A stretch of 64,000 nt of DNA from NCBI RefSeq assembly GCF_000423705.1, contig NZ_AUIM01000010.1:186001-250000 (forward strand). The letters are read 5' to 3'. Under the pieces are notes generated by a model. That model saw only the letters and a list, made by a program, of their open reading frames with translations, had not been told where the DNA came from and made no database searches. This stretch comes from Stappia stellulata DSM 5886 (GTDB taxonomy: Bacteria; Pseudomonadota; Alphaproteobacteria; Rhizobiales; Stappiaceae). Every line of letters starts with the position of its first letter. Position 1 is the first letter of the stretch. A program made the translations under genes and the position numbers. Of this stretch, positions 19,129 to 28,633 are shown piece by piece.

Positions 19129-19449
19129 CTAGGACGATGTCTTGATCCAGTCCGCCAGCTTGTTCTTCGGAGCGGCACCGATCTGCGTGGAAATCGGCTC
19201 ACCGTCCTTGAACATGATCAGCGTGGGAATCGACCGGACACCGTACTTCATGGCGATGTTCTGGTTTTCGTCGATGTTGAGCTTGGTGATCGTCACCGCC
19301 TCGCCCATCTCATCGGAAATCTCCTCGAGCGCCGGCGCGATCATCTTGCAGGGGCCGCACCATTCCGCCCAGAAATCGACGACGACCGGGCCAGAGGCCT
19401 TCAGGACATCGTCTTCAAAGGATTCATCTGTTACGACTGCGGTGGCCAT
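19129..19449 (-). CDS. trxA: Thioredoxin
   Basis: A 106-residue cytosolic disulfide reductase. The active site WCGPCK places the redox cysteines at 31 and 34 ([19 protein letters not shown]). The cis-Pro region is [12 protein letters not shown]. The length equals that of E. coli TrxA within a few residues. It lies 75 bp downstream of addA on the same strand, an order known in Hyphomicrobiales (addB-addA-trxA). folC, a usual following gene, is absent. Confidence 0.97.
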   Translation of the reverse strand: MATAVVTDESFEDDVLKASGPVVVDFWAEWCGPCKMIAPALEEISDEMGEAVTITKLNIDENQNIAMKYGVRSIPTLIMFKDGEPISTQIGAAPKNKLADWIKTSS

Positions 19450-19524
19450 TTCTCGCCCTTTCCAAAATCACGAATGCGACTGCATTCTTCGTTGCGCTGA
19501 ACGTAGGAAGCCGGCCCGCCCGCG

Positions 19525-22500
19525 TCAAGCGAGCGATCCGTGCGTCGATCCGCCGGACTGCGCTTTCAAGGCCGCGACAGCGGCGTCGAGATCCGCCGGC
19601 GGAACTTCCCGCAGAACCGGCCCGGCCGTATAGAGCAAAGACGCGCGCACCTGACGTCCGGGATAGATATCCTGCAACAGCGCACGATACACCGCCAGCT
19701 GCGCGACATACGCCTCGCCGGGACCATCCGACAGGGCCGGGACGAAACGGTCCGTCTTGAAATCGACGATGAGGACCGCGGTCCCGGTCACGCAAAGGCG
19801 GTCGATCTGCCCCGAGACCTCGACAGTGTTGCCGTCGTCGAGGCGAAGACGACCGACCACGGGCACTTCGGTCAGGGCCCGGGTCGAAAAGACCTCCGCA
19901 AACCCCGGCTCCGTCAGGACCGCACAGGCCTCGCGTGCAAGGACATCCGCGTTTTCCGCAAACTCCGGCGCCAGACTTGCCTCAAGGTAGCGCATCGCGG
20001 CGGCGAGACGGTCATCGGCATCGAGGTCCGGCAGGAGCTGGAGCAAGCGGTGAAGATGGCGCCCCCGCGCCAGGGCAAAGGACTGTCGCTCGCGGGCAAC
20101 GGCGAGCTCCTGGGCGGGCGCCAGGTCGGCGGGACCGTCCCTCGTCTCCATTTCCTCAAAGGCGGCCGAGGGCTGCAGCCGCCGGGGCCGGACGAGCGGC
20201 GCAACGGACGTGTGCAACCAGCCGGGCGCAATGTCGGGCGCGCCCGGGCCGGCTGCTGCCTGAGGTGCGGGCGCTGCGAGGACGGGCGGGGGCGCCTGTG
20301 TTCCGGCAGCCTGCCAGACCCGGCAGGGATCGCCCGTCGCCGTCACGCCGTCGCGCGCGCCCGGATCGAGACCGGCCGAGACGATGCGATACCAGCAACC
20401 GTCCTTCTGCCCGCTCGCCGGCGACCAGCCACATACGACCAGCCGGTCGCGCGCCCGCGTCATGGCGACATACAGCAGGCGTCGATACTCCTCCTCCGCG
20501 GCCGTTCTCAGGTTCGCCAGCGCCTCGTCGTGCCAGACGGTGCGCGACGCCTTGGGGGGCAACCAGACAAGCGCCCGGGGCGCGGCCGCGTCGTCGCCGC
20601 GCGCGCGCGCCAGAAATGCCGGGTCGTGCTGCGAGACCACCGGCGCGGCCCCGCTGTCGACCAGGATCACGAGCGGCGCCTCCAGCCCCTTGGCGCCGTG
20701 CACGGTCATGATGCGGACGACGCCGCGCGCCGCATTGAGCTCGCGCTTGACCTGCGTCGGGGCGGCCGCGAACCAGGCGAGAAAGCCCTCGAGACCGGGC
20801 GTTCCGGTTTGCTCGAAAGTCAGGGTCAGCGCCAGAAACTCGTCGAGGACGTCATCGACTTCGGTGCCCATCCTCGCGCGAAAGGCGGCGCGCGCGCCAT
20901 CGGCGGACAGAAGTCTGGAGAAAAACTCGAAAGGCGGCATGAAATCGGCCCGGGACCGCAGCTCCTCCATGCGGGTTCGCACCGCAGCCAGCCCTGCATC
21001 CGTCTCCGCGCATCTCACCAGCGACTGCCACAGCGTGCCGCGTCTCAACTGGGTGCCGTCTGGTCGTGCAATGCGGTAGAGCGCCTCCTCGTCGAGACCG
21101 AACAGCGGACTCTTGAGAACCGCCGCCAGCGAGAGATCGTCCTCCGGCAGGAGGAGGAAACGGCCAAGCGCAATCAGGTCCTCCACCGCGATATGCTCGT
21201 TTAGAACGAGCCTGTCGCTGCCTGCGACGGGAACCCCGGCCTGTTTCAGGGCGCGGGTCAGTGCATCGACGAAGGCCCCGCGCTTGCGCACGAGAACCAG
21301 AACATCCTCGGGATCGGCCTCGCCCGTTTCGCGCCAGGCCTCGATCGTTGCCGCGATCCGGGTGGCAAGGCGGATCATCGCGTTGCCGGCGGACAGCCGG
21401 TCCACCGGTTGCGTCCAGTCGTCGGGGGTCTCGACCGGATCCACCTCCTCCGGCGGCCAGATCTCGACATGGCCCGGCTCGTTGCGCCGGACGGCTTCGT
21501 GAACGGGCGGAGCGGGATCCTGCGCCAGGCCCCGGTGCACTGCGGGGTCGGCGAAGACCGTATCGACCGCCGACAGGACATCGGGACGCGAGCGGAACGA
21601 CAGGGTCAGTTCGACCCTGGAAAAGGCCGTCTCCGCATCGCGCGCGCGCCGCTCGAAGTGCTGTCGCATCTCGGCGAAATACGCCGGCACCGCCCCCTGG
21701 AACGAATAGATCGACTGTTTTTCGTCGCCGACCGCAAAGAGCGTTCGCGTGCGCGGATTCGCGGAGGCGCCGGCAAAGAACTCCTCGGCCAGAGCCTTGA
21801 TCACCTGCCACTGGTGCGGGCTGGTGTCTTGCGCTTCGTCGACCAGAATGTGGTCGAGCCCCTGATCGAGCTTGTATTGCACCCAAAGGGCGGCATCCGC
21901 GCGCGACAGCAGGCTCGCGGTGCGCACGATCAGGTCCTCGAAGTCCATGAGACCGCGACGCGTCTTCTCGCGTTCATAGGCCTGCAGCATCGCATCCGCG
22001 AGACGCAGCGCGGCGTCCGTTCCTGCAAGCGTGTAGGCGGCGCGCCGCCGCTCCGTGAGGTCCACGAGCCGTTGCTGTTCGCCCTGCAGGCGCTCGACGA
22101 CCCACGGATCCGCCGTCGCCACCGCCTTGCCGGCAAGCGCCTTCGTCGGCGACAGGTCCTTGTTCAGGAAAACAGACAGCCAAAGCGCGCGCCAGGTGTC
22201 CGGATCGCCGCAGGCAAGGGCTGCCCGGATCTTCTGCGCGCGTTTGGCGTCGGTGGCGTTTCCGCTCTCCAGCGCCTCGGCAATCCGCATTGCCGAAGGA
22301 TCGTCGATGCTGCGCTGCGCCTGCAGCTTTGCGTCGATGGCCTCCAGCGTCTCGTCCTGCGAAAGACCGAACAGCGCCTGCAACTCCTTCAGCGCCAGGT
22401 CCGGCGTGCCGGCATGCTGCAACCAACGCCGCAACTGGTCGCGCCTTGCCACCAGCTCCCCCAGCGCGCTCTCAACGGATTTGTCGGGCAGTTCCGCAAT

Positions 22501-23055
22501 CAGGAAAACCAGCGCGCGACCGAGCGGGCTGTCGGGATCGCGTTCGGCGCGCGCCAGAACCTGCGCCCGGGCCGTGGCCAGAAGGTCGGCCGACTGCCTG
22601 TCATCGAGGACGGAAAAATGCCCGGCGACATTGGCCTCCAGCGGAAACTGGTGCAGCAATGCCTCGCAAAACGCATGGATCGTCTGGATTTTCAAACCGC
22701 CGGGCGTTTCCAGTGCCGTGGCGAAGAGATGCCGGGCCCGGGCCAGACGCGCGGCATCGGGGGAACTGCCCTCGATGTCTCGCACTTCCTCGCTCAGCCG
22801 CGCATCGTCATATCCGGTCCAGTTTCCCAGCGTCTCGAACACGCGCGTCTGCATTTCAGACGCCGCCGCCTTGGTGAAAGTCAGACACAGGATCCGCGAG
22901 GGCGCCGTGCCGGCGAGCAGAAGGCGAATGACGCGCCGCGCCAGCACGAAGGTTTTTCCCGAACCCGCATTTGCGCTCACCCAGACCGAACGCAACGGGT
23001 CGGCGGCAAGGCCCTGCCGCTCACGCGTGGCCGCTGGAATCTCGATTGCGCTCAC
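19525..23055 (-). CDS. addA: Double-strand break repair helicase-nuclease AddA
   Basis: A 1176-residue UvrD-type helicase with a C-terminal RecB-type nuclease domain; with AddB it resects DNA ends for RecA loading. Walker A is at residues 28-35 (SANAGSGKT). LTFTKAAASEM and the Walker B DEAQDTSPHQW follow, and VGDEKQSIYSFQGA and LLYVAMTRARDRLVV are motifs III and VI. The nuclease motif IVDFKTDR is about 60 residues from the C-terminus. The GTG at 23055 overlaps the addB stop as GTGA, so the pair is coupled; the longer frame upstream runs into addB. This is the alphaproteobacterial replacement of RecBCD. Confidence 0.96.
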   Translation of the reverse strand: MSAIEIPAATRERQGLAADPLRSVWVSANAGSGKTFVLARRVIRLLLAGTAPSRILCLTFTKAAASEMQTRVFETLGNWTGYDDARLSEEVRDIEGSSPDAARLARARHLFATALETPGGLKIQTIHAFCEALLHQFPLEANVAGHFSVLDDRQSADLLATARAQVLARAERDPDSPLGRALVFLIAELPDKSVESALGELVARRDQLRRWLQHAGTPDLALKELQALFGLSQDETLEAIDAKLQAQRSIDDPSAMRIAEALESGNATDAKRAQKIRAALACGDPDTWRALWLSVFLNKDLSPTKALAGKAVATADPWVVERLQGEQQRLVDLTERRRAAYTLAGTDAALRLADAMLQAYEREKTRRGLMDFEDLIVRTASLLSRADAALWVQYKLDQGLDHILVDEAQDTSPHQWQVIKALAEEFFAGASANPRTRTLFAVGDEKQSIYSFQGAVPAYFAEMRQHFERRARDAETAFSRVELTLSFRSRPDVLSAVDTVFADPAVHRGLAQDPAPPVHEAVRRNEPGHVEIWPPEEVDPVETPDDWTQPVDRLSAGNAMIRLATRIAATIEAWRETGEADPEDVLVLVRKRGAFVDALTRALKQAGVPVAGSDRLVLNEHIAVEDLIALGRFLLLPEDDLSLAAVLKSPLFGLDEEALYRIARPDGTQLRRGTLWQSLVRCAETDAGLAAVRTRMEELRSRADFMPPFEFFSRLLSADGARAAFRARMGTEVDDVLDEFLALTLTFEQTGTPGLEGFLAWFAAAPTQVKRELNAARGVVRIMTVHGAKGLEAPLVILVDSGAAPVVSQHDPAFLARARGDDAAAPRALVWLPPKASRTVWHDEALANLRTAAEEEYRRLLYVAMTRARDRLVVCGWSPASGQKDGCWYRIVSAGLDPGARDGVTATGDPCRVWQAAGTQAPPPVLAAPAPQAAAGPGAPDIAPGWLHTSVAPLVRPRRLQPSAAFEEMETRDGPADLAPAQELAVARERQSFALARGRHLHRLLQLLPDLDADDRLAAAMRYLEASLAPEFAENADVLAREACAVLTEPGFAEVFSTRALTEVPVVGRLRLDDGNTVEVSGQIDRLCVTGTAVLIVDFKTDRFVPALSDGPGEAYVAQLAVYRALLQDIYPGRQVRASLLYTAGPVLREVPPADLDAAVAALKAQSGGSTHGSLA

Positions 23056-26000
23056 CGGTCTTCTCCGCTGTCGAGAGCCCATTCGCGAACGCGGGCAAGA
23101 TGATCGTAGGGCGCGGCAAACTCGCGCTCCTTCATCACCCGGGCGCGGGAAAGATATCCGGTTTGCGGGTTTTCATAGCCGGCAAATAAAGATTTGGTAC
23201 GCGCAAGAGCCTCGGCAGCCAGTGCGTCCACCTCCCCCTCTTTCGGCGCACGCTCGGCGACCTCCAGAGGCACCCGCCCGCCAGCCAGGCGCAGATAGAG
23301 GAGATTGCCGACCGGAACGGAAGGATCGACGCCGGGAAATGCACCGCCTGTGACCATCGCGGCTTCCAGCGGCAGCTGCGGGGCCAGCAGTGCGGCCACT
23401 TCCTTCGCACTCGGCGCCTGTCCCGTCTTGTAGTCGATCACCGCATAGGTTCCGTCGCGACGCAGGTCGATCCTGTCCGCCCTTGCGCTCAGCGTCACGA
23501 TGCGCCCGGGGGCGAGATCGAGGTCGAGCGTTCCGCCGATCTCCAGATGCCGTTTCGCGATTTCGGCCGCCCAGGCGCCTTCGTTGCGCAGAAAGGCTGC
23601 CGCGATGCGGGTAAAGCGCAACCACCAGATCGCCCGGATCGCGGGGAAGGCGTCGACGACCGCGAAGCGCTGCCGCCCGATTTCCAGAAGCCTGTCGTGC
23701 GCCTGCGCATCGAAGGCGCGGTCGCTCCAGCTCTCGAGAAAATCCGCCAGAATGTCGTGGATCAGTGTGCCTTTTTCGGCGGCGCCCGGATCGCCGCCAA
23801 TCGGATCGACCGGGTCGAGCTTGAGCACGTCGCGCGCATAGATCGCGTAAGGATCCCGGATCAGCGTTTCAATCGCCGTGACGGAGAGGCGCGCCGGTCG
23901 CGCGGCGACCGGTGGCGTCGGTGCGGGACGTTTTGCGGGCTGCGGCGGATGGGCCGGCCGGTCCATTGAGCGGGCAAGCGCCAGCCACCGGTCGCCGCGC
24001 GCGCGCATAGCCTGCGTTTGCGCCCCTCCGAGAAGGGTCGTCAGGCGCAGAATCCAGCGCGACGCCACCGTCGGCGCGCCGTCGGACCGCTCGGAGCGCG
24101 ACAAGATCACCCTCCCGGCGCCCAGTCCCTGAATGAAATCATGCGCGGCGGCGCCGATGCGACGCTCGGGCGGGTCGAGACCGATGCCCCGCTTCATCGG
24201 CCGGTTGAGCCAGGGGTCGTTGCGCGTGCGCTGCGGCCAGCTGCCCTCGTTGAGGGCGCCGAGAACCACGACGTCGAAGGGCTGGAGCCGCGCCTCCATC
24301 GGCCCCAGGATCGCGATCCGCGGATCGCCGGGCAACCGTCGCCGGACGTTCAGGCCGGACAGGAGCGCGATGAAGACGTCCGGCCAGTCACGAACCGGAA
24401 TGGCGAGCCCGGCCTCGCTGGCATCGAAGATCTCGGCGAAGGCCGCGGCCAACGCATCCCCCGCCTCTCCGGCATAGAGTTCGCCGTGATCCCCGGCCTC
24501 GTTGCGGCACAGGCGTCGCAGCACCTCTTCGTGGGCCCGGGCCAGCGTCACGGCATCCGCTTCGGCGCCCGCATCTTCGCCGGCATCGACGGCAAATCCT
24601 TCCAGCGGAGCAAGGGCCTCGCTCAGTCGGACAACCAGATTTTCCACGACGTCCCAGTCTTCACCATGCAGGCGTTTCCAGCGCGGCATGCGCCCGCCGG
24701 CACCCGCATCCTCGGCAAGACCGCGCGCGGCGCGGACGCCATCGAGCAGCCCCAAGGTGCCGCTTCGCGCGCGCGGGCCACGCAGCACGGCACGTTCCAG
24801 TGCCCTCGCGGCGGCACGAACTTCATTTGCCGGCAAACCAAGGCGCACGAGCGGATGTTTCAAGAGCGCGAGCAATGGCACCGGCTCGAGACCGTCAAGC
24901 GCCAGACCCGCGGCAAGGCGGGCCAGCACACCCGGCGGGGTCTGGTCGAGCGGACGGCCTGCGCTGTCGTCCGCCTGAAGACCCCAGCGCCGCAGTTCGA
25001 TGGCGACCCGTCGCGCCAGCGTTCGATCGGGCGTGATCAGCGCAGCCGAATGGCCATCCGCGACCGCGCGCCGCAACACGATTGCAACCGCGAGCGCTTC
25101 CTCCGCCTCGTTGCGTGCGGCCAAAAGGTCGACACCGTCGAAGGCATGGGCGCGCTCGGCATCGGAGATGCGCGCCGCCAGCACCGGCCAGGCATCTGTC
25201 GTTTCCGCAGGCCGCAAGGCTTCGCCGACAATACGATCGCGCAAGGAACCGGCCGCGAGAGGCACAATGTCCGCCCGCGCGACGCCAAGTCCGACGACAA
25301 CATGGGCCATGCCGTATTGCGGATGGCTGGGAACCCCGCCCGCATCCGCCTTGCCTGCGCGATCGCCCTCCGCCCCGCCGCCCCCCAGGATCGCCTCCCA
25401 GGACGGATCGTCGAGTTCCATATCGAAGCCCGGCAAGACAATGGCACCCTGAGCGAGGTCGGCAACGGCACGCAGGAGGTCTGCCGTCGCCGGAACGGAG
25501 CCGGTCGCGCCGGCGACAATTACGGGGCCGGCAGGCGGCGTTTCGCGCAGGCGCTGCGCCTCGCGGCGGATGAGGGCAGACCGCCGGGCCTTGGGATTCA
25601 TCGCGCCCCGATCGGCCAGATGCGCCGGCCAATAGGTCATCGCGATCTTGAGGAAATCGAGGGTGATCTGCCAATAGCGGGCATGGTCCTCGGGCACCAG
25701 CTGCGCCAACCCGCTCCAGGGAACCTCTTCCGTCTCCATCTCGTCCATCAGGGCGAGGAGGTCGCCAGCCAACCAGGCGGCGTCGGCCGCCGATGCCGGC
25801 GTGCGCAGGACCGCATCCGCGCCCAGCTCAAGCACCTCGCGGCGCAGCGCCCCCTCCCAGGCATGAACAAGGCGGGCCATCGCCATCTTGCGATGCATCT
25901 CCGGGAGTGCCGGCGGCAGATCGAGATCGGCACCGTCGTTGCGCAGCAGATGAATGTCCTCGTCGACATCGCCAAGCGCACGGATGACCGGCAGCAGGGT

Positions 26001-26216
26001 CGCGTTGCGGCCCAGCCGCGCCTGAAACAATGCGGGCAGGGCGCGGGCGGCGCGCCGCGTCGGCACATAGAGCGTTATGCGCGCCAGCGCGAGCGGGTCG
26101 GTTTCCGCGTCCAGTCCGGGAACGAGCCGCCCCGCCAGCAAGGCATCGACGAAGGTCGGCAGGAAAGGCGCCGAAGGCGGGATGCTGAAGATATTCGGCT
26201 GGCGCCGCGCGCTCAT
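23052..26216 (-). CDS. addB: Double-strand break repair protein AddB
   Basis: A 1054-residue partner of AddA. The N-terminal part resembles a degenerate helicase domain (YVPTRRAARALPALF near residue 50 in place of a clear Walker A). The PD-(D/E)xK nuclease lies in the last 300 residues and ends with VIDYKTGQAPS. In related AddB proteins this nuclease cuts the opposite strand from AddA. The ATG at 26216 is chosen; a GTG two codons earlier is equally possible. The stop overlaps the addA GTG. A MurU-like gene lies 84 bp upstream, also on this strand, so an operon from tsaE-amgK through trxA is possible. Confidence 0.94.
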   Translation of the reverse strand: MSARRQPNIFSIPPSAPFLPTFVDALLAGRLVPGLDAETDPLALARITLYVPTRRAARALPALFQARLGRNATLLPVIRALGDVDEDIHLLRNDGADLDLPPALPEMHRKMAMARLVHAWEGALRREVLELGADAVLRTPASAADAAWLAGDLLALMDEMETEEVPWSGLAQLVPEDHARYWQITLDFLKIAMTYWPAHLADRGAMNPKARRSALIRREAQRLRETPPAGPVIVAGATGSVPATADLLRAVADLAQGAIVLPGFDMELDDPSWEAILGGGGAEGDRAGKADAGGVPSHPQYGMAHVVVGLGVARADIVPLAAGSLRDRIVGEALRPAETTDAWPVLAARISDAERAHAFDGVDLLAARNEAEEALAVAIVLRRAVADGHSAALITPDRTLARRVAIELRRWGLQADDSAGRPLDQTPPGVLARLAAGLALDGLEPVPLLALLKHPLVRLGLPANEVRAAARALERAVLRGPRARSGTLGLLDGVRAARGLAEDAGAGGRMPRWKRLHGEDWDVVENLVVRLSEALAPLEGFAVDAGEDAGAEADAVTLARAHEEVLRRLCRNEAGDHGELYAGEAGDALAAAFAEIFDASEAGLAIPVRDWPDVFIALLSGLNVRRRLPGDPRIAILGPMEARLQPFDVVVLGALNEGSWPQRTRNDPWLNRPMKRGIGLDPPERRIGAAAHDFIQGLGAGRVILSRSERSDGAPTVASRWILRLTTLLGGAQTQAMRARGDRWLALARSMDRPAHPPQPAKRPAPTPPVAARPARLSVTAIETLIRDPYAIYARDVLKLDPVDPIGGDPGAAEKGTLIHDILADFLESWSDRAFDAQAHDRLLEIGRQRFAVVDAFPAIRAIWWLRFTRIAAAFLRNEGAWAAEIAKRHLEIGGTLDLDLAPGRIVTLSARADRIDLRRDGTYAVIDYKTGQAPSAKEVAALLAPQLPLEAAMVTGGAFPGVDPSVPVGNLLYLRLAGGRVPLEVAERAPKEGEVDALAAEALARTKSLFAGYENPQTGYLSRARVMKEREFAAPYDHLARVREWALDSGEDR

Positions 26217-26300
26217 ACGCACCGTCCCGGTTTCAAGAGCAAGGGTCCACGTTCAGATCGGACAGGCGCAGGAAACGCAAAACCCCGGTTCGCACAAGAG

Positions 26301-27038
26301 TCATCTAGCGCTGGTCCGGATCGCCCGCTCCGCCTCGTCGACGGCCTCCGGCGTGCCCACATGCAGCCACAGGCCCTCCATCTGCACACCGTAGAGCCTG
26401 CCGGCGGCAATCGCCACGTCAAACAAACGGTTGAGCGAGAAGGCATCGGGCGGACACCCCTCGAAGAGACGCGGATGGAGGATCGCGGCGCCGGCATAGG
26501 CGAAGGGCGCGATCGTGCGCTCCGCTCGCCGCTCCAGCCGACCCGTCGGATCGATCACGAAATCGCCCTTCCCGCCATAGCCGACGGACTCCACATATTC
26601 AGACAGCAACAAAAGCGCATCCATCTCGTCCGCGTTCCAGGCATCGACAAGATGATCGAGGTTGGGCCGGACGCCCTCGATCCAGCTGCTGTCGGAGTTC
26701 AGCAGGAAGAACGGCTCCTCGCCCAGGAGCGGAAGCGCCCGGGCAATCCCGCCGCCGGTGTCGAGAAGGACGCCGCGTTCATCGGACACCACGGCGCGGG
26801 GCAGGCCCGGCCGGCGCGCGACATGCACCTCCACGAGATCTGCCAGATAGTGGACGTTGACAACGCAGGTCTCGACGCCGGCGGCCTCGAGCTTGTCGAA
26901 AGCCCGGTCGATCAGGGCTTCGCCGCACACCGGAATAAGTGGTTTGGGCGTCGTTGCGGTGAGCGGGCGCATGCGTTTTCCCATGCCCGCAGCCAAGACC
27001 ATCGCACGGCGTATCCGCCTGTCGTGAACCATTGTCAT
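26301..27038 (-). CDS. murU: MurU-like nucleotidyltransferase
   Basis: A 245-residue sugar-phosphate nucleotidyltransferase. The NTP-binding signature is AMVLAAGMGKRMRPLTATTP followed by PLIPV, and LLNSDSSWIEG and LWLHVGTPEAVDEAE come later. Genes of this type next to an AmgK-like phosphotransferase encode MurU, which makes UDP-MurNAc from MurNAc-1-phosphate in the wall-recycling bypass that avoids the fosfomycin target. That function is inferred from sequence and from the coupled upstream gene. The ATG at 27038 overlaps the TGA of the tsaE-amgK fusion (ATGA). Glucose-1-phosphate or mannose-1-phosphate nucleotidyltransferase activity is the alternative. Confidence 0.82.
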   Translation of the reverse strand: MTMVHDRRIRRAMVLAAGMGKRMRPLTATTPKPLIPVCGEALIDRAFDKLEAAGVETCVVNVHYLADLVEVHVARRPGLPRAVVSDERGVLLDTGGGIARALPLLGEEPFFLLNSDSSWIEGVRPNLDHLVDAWNADEMDALLLLSEYVESVGYGGKGDFVIDPTGRLERRAERTIAPFAYAGAAILHPRLFEGCPPDAFSLNRLFDVAIAAGRLYGVQMEGLWLHVGTPEAVDEAERAIRTSAR

Positions 27039-28627
27039 TCCTGCGTTGCGGCCGGGTCGCGCCCGGCCTCGATCTCCGCAATCCATGCCGCCAGGGGGGC
27101 CAGAAGCGTATGCGCGAGCGCCCGCCCGAGGTAGTCGCGCACCCGCGGCAGATGAGCAAGATAGGCCGGCTTGCCGTCCCGCTGCGCCAGACGGACGAAC
27201 ACGCCAAGCACCTTGTGCGCCCGTTGCGCGGCCAGAATCGCATAATCGCCGCGCAGATGTTGCGCATCGAAACCCGGATCCCGCGCCTGTCGCAGGGCCA
27301 CGTAGCGTTCCACCAGCGCCGCCTCCAGCGCAGGCGGGACGGTGACCCGCGCGTCCATGGCGAGCGAGGCGAGATCATAGGCCGGCGATCCCATCACCGC
27401 ATCCTGATAGTCGACAAGGCCGATGCGCGCGTTCCCGCTGCGTGCGCCGCGCCAGATCAGGTTGGGCGAGTGATAATCGCGCAAGGCCAAGACAGGCGGC
27501 AGCTCCTGCACCCGCGCGATCAGCGGCGCCCAGTGCGCGCGAAACGCAGCCCGCATGGCCGGCGTCACCGAGACGCCGAGCGACGGCAGATACCAGTCGA
27601 GAAACAGGCTCGCCTCGGTCATCAGGGCGCGGGCATCGTAGGCGGGGACGTGATAGATGCCGCCGCCCGCGGCGTCGGGGAGCGCGAGCTCCGGACCGAT
27701 CCGAGCCGCATGAAGATCGGCGAGAAGGTCGACGGCCGCCGCATAGCGCTCGGGCACGGGAGCGCCGCCTTCGACAATCGTCCCACGCCCGAGGTCTTCC
27801 TGAAGCAAGAGCCCACCGGGAAGATCCGCCGCAAGCGTCTCCGGCGCGCTGAAACCGTGACTGCGCAAGGCCTCGCCGACAGCGACGACAGCGTGCATGT
27901 CCTGCGCCAGATGCACGATATCGGCGTAGGTCTCGCCTGCGTCGCTCGCCGCGGGGACATCGAGCGCAGGCGCGTTCATCAGGATCGCGGCCCGGTCCGC
28001 GCTCGTCGCCGTCTCATACCTTCGGGGCGATGCATCGCCCTGAAGGTAGCGGCGCGTCGCATCGCCCATTCCGACGCGCTCCAGAAGGGCGCGGATGGCG
28101 CGCGTACGCGCAAGGCGGTCTGCCCATTGGGTCTCCCGGCCGCGAAAGACGAATGTGCGCGCATCGGTTTCCTCCGCCGCCTCGATCTCGATCGAGAGAC
28201 AGTCTTCAGGCAGGAAGCCACCGCCCCTTTCCGGCCACTCGACAAGCGCGACCCCGATCTCCAGCGCATCGTCCAGACCGAGTTCTTCCATTTCCTCCGG
28301 CTCCTCGAGCCGGTAGAGATCGAGATGCGCCACGTCGAAGCGGGCAAGCGCATAGGATTGCACAAGCGTGAAGGTCGGGCTGGGAACTTCCAACGCTTCG
28401 TCATCGGCGAGCGCGCGGATCACCGCACGCGCGAAGGTGGATTTCCCTGCCCCCAAATCTCCCGACAGGCACAGGCAGTCTCCCGGCGCGAGGATCATCG
28501 CCAGATCCTCGGCAAGATGTCGTGTCCCGGCGACGTCCTCCACCCGCACGCGAGCCTCGACGGTGTGCCGGGCGGTCGAGCCCGAGGGACTTGCGTGCTG
28601 CCCCGTTCCGGTTGCCTCCCCCATCAT
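27035..28627 (-). CDS. Fusion of TsaE tRNA-modification ATPase with AmgK-like sugar phosphotransferase
   Basis: A 530-residue two-domain protein. Residues about 30-165 are TsaE: Walker A GDLGAGKS at 56-63, SPTFTLVQSY at 83-92, HLDLYRL and LVEWPER. TsaE is essential for N6-threonylcarbamoyl-adenosine at position 37 of ANN-reading tRNAs. Residues about 190-525 are an aminoglycoside-phosphotransferase-like kinase: LRDYHSPNLIW with catalytic Asp384, then VDYQDA with Asp406. This resembles AmgK, the MurNAc/GlcNAc anomeric kinase. The fusion is known in Hyphomicrobiales. The gene begins 6 bp after the divL stop and its end overlaps murU by 4 bp, so the kinase and murU are coupled. Confidence 0.9.
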   Translation of the reverse strand: MMGEATGTGQHASPSGSTARHTVEARVRVEDVAGTRHLAEDLAMILAPGDCLCLSGDLGAGKSTFARAVIRALADDEALEVPSPTFTLVQSYALARFDVAHLDLYRLEEPEEMEELGLDDALEIGVALVEWPERGGGFLPEDCLSIEIEAAEETDARTFVFRGRETQWADRLARTRAIRALLERVGMGDATRRYLQGDASPRRYETATSADRAAILMNAPALDVPAASDAGETYADIVHLAQDMHAVVAVGEALRSHGFSAPETLAADLPGGLLLQEDLGRGTIVEGGAPVPERYAAAVDLLADLHAARIGPELALPDAAGGGIYHVPAYDARALMTEASLFLDWYLPSLGVSVTPAMRAAFRAHWAPLIARVQELPPVLALRDYHSPNLIWRGARSGNARIGLVDYQDAVMGSPAYDLASLAMDARVTVPPALEAALVERYVALRQARDPGFDAQHLRGDYAILAAQRAHKVLGVFVRLAQRDGKPAYLAHLPRVRDYLGRALAHTLLAPLAAWIAEIEAGRDPAATQE

Positions 28628-28633
28628 GCAGGA

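Noticed and set aside
24018-27134. 1038-codon open frame on the plus strand opposite addB and murU
   Set aside because: Antisense shadow of two well-supported genes; Arg/Gly/His-rich sequence without motifs.
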